64,000 bases of DNA from Caldilineaceae bacterium (lineage in GTDB: Bacteria > Chloroflexota > Anaerolineae > Caldilineales > Caldilineaceae), in contig OY282376.1 of the NCBI GenBank assembly GCA_958295845.1, positions 310,001-374,000 on the forward strand. Reading direction: 5' to 3'. Made by a program: the position numbers and the translations under genes. Below are positions 61,186 to 64,000 of the stretch, piece by piece; the first letter of the stretch is position 1, and every line of letters begins with the position of its first letter. The notes under the pieces are model-generated. The model was not told the DNA's origin. It ran no database searches and saw only the letters and a program-made list of their open reading frames with translations.

Positions 61186-61806
61186 CTACTCCGGCGCCTC
61201 CACCCCGCGATCCATCAACGCCGACAGCACATCAAACCGCTCCCGCAGCGGTTCCCACACGCGCTGCCTGTGCAGTGCCGTCAGCGACAGGATGCGGGCA
61301 TCCTCCTTATCTGGGTAGTAGCGCCGCCGATAGCCGACCGCCTCGAAACCGGCTCTGCTGTAAAGACGCAGTGCGATCTCGTTGCTGACGCGCACCTCCA
61401 GCGTGGCTGTATGCGCGCCCTCCTCCCGCCCCAGGGCCAGCAGCGCCAGCAGCAGCCACTCGCCGATCGAACGGCCGCGCCACGCCGGCAGCACCGCGAT
61501 CGTGACAATGTGCATCTCCGCGCCGAAAAGCATGAAGCCTCCCTGCGCGATCAGCCCGGCCGCAGCACGCGTAGTACCTGCCGCTGCCACCGGCCAAACC
61601 TTCAGATAGCGGCTGCGGCTGTTGCGGGTCAATTCATTGTGGTAAGTGGCGAGCGTCCAAGGGCTGGGGAAGCTGACCGACTCCAGTTCCATCACGTCTT
61701 TCAGGTCGGCCAGGGTCAGGGGTCCAATCGCCAGCGGAGAAGTCTGCGGGCCAACCCGGTCGCGCGGATTGGGCTGCCTCTGCTGACGATTCAAAGAGTT
61801 AGCCAT
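61186..61806 (-). CDS. rimI: Ribosomal protein S18 alanine N-acetyltransferase-like GNAT protein
   Basis: A GNAT protein of about 206 residues. The core LTLADLKDVMELESVSFPSPW is the RimI substrate region, EMHIVTIAVLPAWRGRSIGEW the acetyl-CoA loop (RGRSIG), and LEVRVSNEIALRLYSRAGF the N-x6-Y/F motif ending. RYYPDKEDARILSL is typical of RimI. The first 30 residues are polar and poorly conserved. It lies 74 bases after tsaB in the same direction, the usual partnership, since RimI, TsaB and TsaD are often neighbours. ATG at 61806 or 61815. Confidence 0.85.
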   Translation of the reverse strand: MANSLNRQQRQPNPRDRVGPQTSPLAIGPLTLADLKDVMELESVSFPSPWTLATYHNELTRNSRSRYLKVWPVAAAGTTRAAAGLIAQGGFMLFGAEMHIVTIAVLPAWRGRSIGEWLLLALLALGREEGAHTATLEVRVSNEIALRLYSRAGFEAVGYRRRYYPDKEDARILSLTALHRQRVWEPLRERFDVLSALMDRGVEAPE

Positions 61807-61889
61807 CGTATCCAAGCATACACCATCGGCTCCCCTGCACTCGTGGGAATCTGTAACTGACCATTGGGTCGCTGTTTATTGGTCGAAGT

Positions 61890-62657
61890 CTACTGCGGTG
61901 GACGCAAATAGAGTGGCTGCAACGGCGCGGTCAGTGCCGGAGAACCGGCGCGCAGGTGGCGCATCGCCAGGCGGGCCAACCCCTCGCCCCGGGTCTGCGA
62001 TAGGCCGTAGCCGGGCGAATTGTCCCCCGCGCCGTTCGGGAGTCGGGATTCACGCCTGTCCTGCTCCGACAGATCGAAATCCGCAGCCGGATCGATGCAG
62101 TGGACATGGGCCAGCCCCTGCACAGCCTGTCGCAGGCCATCGCTCAACTCGCCCACCAGCCACACCGGGCGCCCCTCTGTCGGCAGCGCCGCAGCCAGCG
62201 CCTCGGCCTGCCCCGCGCAATGGTCGGCCACAGCCGGCAGCCACAACGGATCATCGGCCGGCGCCACTGCCCAGTTGAAGCGTCCCCGCCCCGCCTGCAG
62301 AACAGGCCACACATCCGTACTCGCGGCGGCCAACGGCACAAACCGCGCCGCAGTCACGCTCAGGACCGGCAAGCCGATCAGCTGCGGCGGCTGCGGCAGC
62401 CCCAGGGCAATGCCCTTGACAACGCTGATGCCGATGCGCACGCCGGTGAAGCTGCCCGGCCCCGTCGTAACGGCCAGAATACGAACGTCATCCATCGCCG
62501 CGCCGGCCTGCGCAAGTACCTCTGCCGCCGCCGGCAGCGTCTCCTCTGTCTGACGCCGCCGCGACCGCCACACCTGCTCAGCCAGCACCCTGTCGCCAGC
62601 CGGATCAAACAGAGCAACTGTACAAATTGAGGAGGCAACGTCAAGAGCGAGCAGCAT
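61890..62657 (-). CDS. tsaB: tRNA threonylcarbamoyladenosine biosynthesis protein TsaB
   Basis: A 255-residue member of the ASKHA fold that partners TsaD in making t6A at position 37 of ANN-decoding tRNAs. LLALDVASSICTVALFD is the first strand, and ILAVTTGPGSFTGVRIGISV the hallmark. LPVLSVTAARFVPLAAA and VWPVLQAGRGRFNWAVA follow in place of the usual DAR motif (normally LDARRGEVY), which is degenerate here, as in many TsaB. The C-terminus ends LQPLYLRPPQ. rimI follows; tsaD and tsaE are not in the window. The region before it holds a GACCACT-type repeat. Confidence 0.92.
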   Translation of the reverse strand: MLLALDVASSICTVALFDPAGDRVLAEQVWRSRRRQTEETLPAAAEVLAQAGAAMDDVRILAVTTGPGSFTGVRIGISVVKGIALGLPQPPQLIGLPVLSVTAARFVPLAAASTDVWPVLQAGRGRFNWAVAPADDPLWLPAVADHCAGQAEALAAALPTEGRPVWLVGELSDGLRQAVQGLAHVHCIDPAADFDLSEQDRRESRLPNGAGDNSPGYGLSQTRGEGLARLAMRHLRAGSPALTAPLQPLYLRPPQ

Positions 62658-62717
62658 AGGCTAGTGGCATGTGGCAGTCAAAAGCAGTGGCTCACGACGC
62701 CTGCCGGCCACTGGTAA

Positions 62718-62754
62718 CTGACCACTGACCACTGACCACCGACCACTGCCCTTC

Positions 62755-62755
<1 letters not shown>
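62718..62755 (+). repeat. GACCACT-type short repeat cluster, second copy
   Basis: Three CTGACCACT units followed by GACCACCGACCACTGCCC, nearly the same as at 9203-9240. It lies between tsaB and the class II aldolase, directly at the aldolase's stop. Confidence 0.6.

Positions 62756-64000
<1,245 letters not shown>

Overview
The window looks like chromosomal DNA of a GC-rich bacterium, most probably a Chloroflexota member of the Caldilinea/Anaerolinea type. This is inferred from gene style, not from a marker phylogeny. The signs are Thr/Pro-rich lipoproteins with PA14 or SH3 domains, an ECF sigma domain fused to a bifunctional-nuclease domain, many Gfo/Idh, SDR, PhyH and TIM-barrel sugar enzymes, oligopeptide-type ABC operons, and a MurA with Asp at the catalytic Cys position. 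No tRNA, rRNA, CRISPR array or insertion-sequence transposase was seen.

Bases 1-40,400 are accessory and catabolic. A truncated sugar isomerase and a tandem array of five Cache-like lipoproteins (minus strand, two kinds of duplication unit) are followed by a plus-strand operon: M81 peptidase, small unknown protein, VOC protein, two phytanoyl-CoA dioxygenase-like proteins, Ldh-family dehydrogenase and D-2-hydroxyacid dehydrogenase. An AT-rich CoiA-like nuclease gene lies inside a copy of a dispersed repeat. From about 27.2 to 12.9 kb, reading leftwards, there is a long minus-strand cluster: cupin, Gfo/Idh oxidoreductase, a complete peptide-type ABC importer, cytochrome P450, L-rhamnose mutarotase, VOC, Ldh, RraA-like protein and a sugar-type ABC importer. 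A second peptide-type ABC operon (35.0-28.0 kb) has its inner permease and first ATPase fused in one chain. Two SDRs, a sugar isomerase and a double-PA14 lipoprotein complete this half.

Bases 40,500-64,000 are mostly housekeeping. They hold the ECF-nuclease fusion, an arginine/carbamoyl-phosphate cluster (argC, a TrmH-family methyltransferase, argB, argD, an ArgA-like acetyltransferase and carA, all leftward), rpoD, a MazG-like protein, gyrB, murA, an MFS symporter with an SH3 lipoprotein, a secreted nuclease, rimI, tsaB and a class II aldolase running off the right edge. Two parS-like palindromes (37.3 and 49.4 kb) suggest a location in the origin-proximal, ParB-loaded domain.

Two signals stand out. 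First, an OsmC-family gene at 48.45-48.93 kb is read through an in-frame TGA exactly where the family has its catalytic Cys. A SECIS-like hairpin follows, so this is a candidate selenoprotein. Second, upstream of argC there is a good sigma-70 promoter, a 17-residue leader peptide ending in clustered Arg codons and a Rho-independent terminator, which together look like an arginine attenuator. Other points are a dispersed repeat with covarying hairpins that exists both intact and split by the CoiA-like gene, gene 3' ends repeated in tandem across the stop codon, and two genes whose best start is ATT or ATA.
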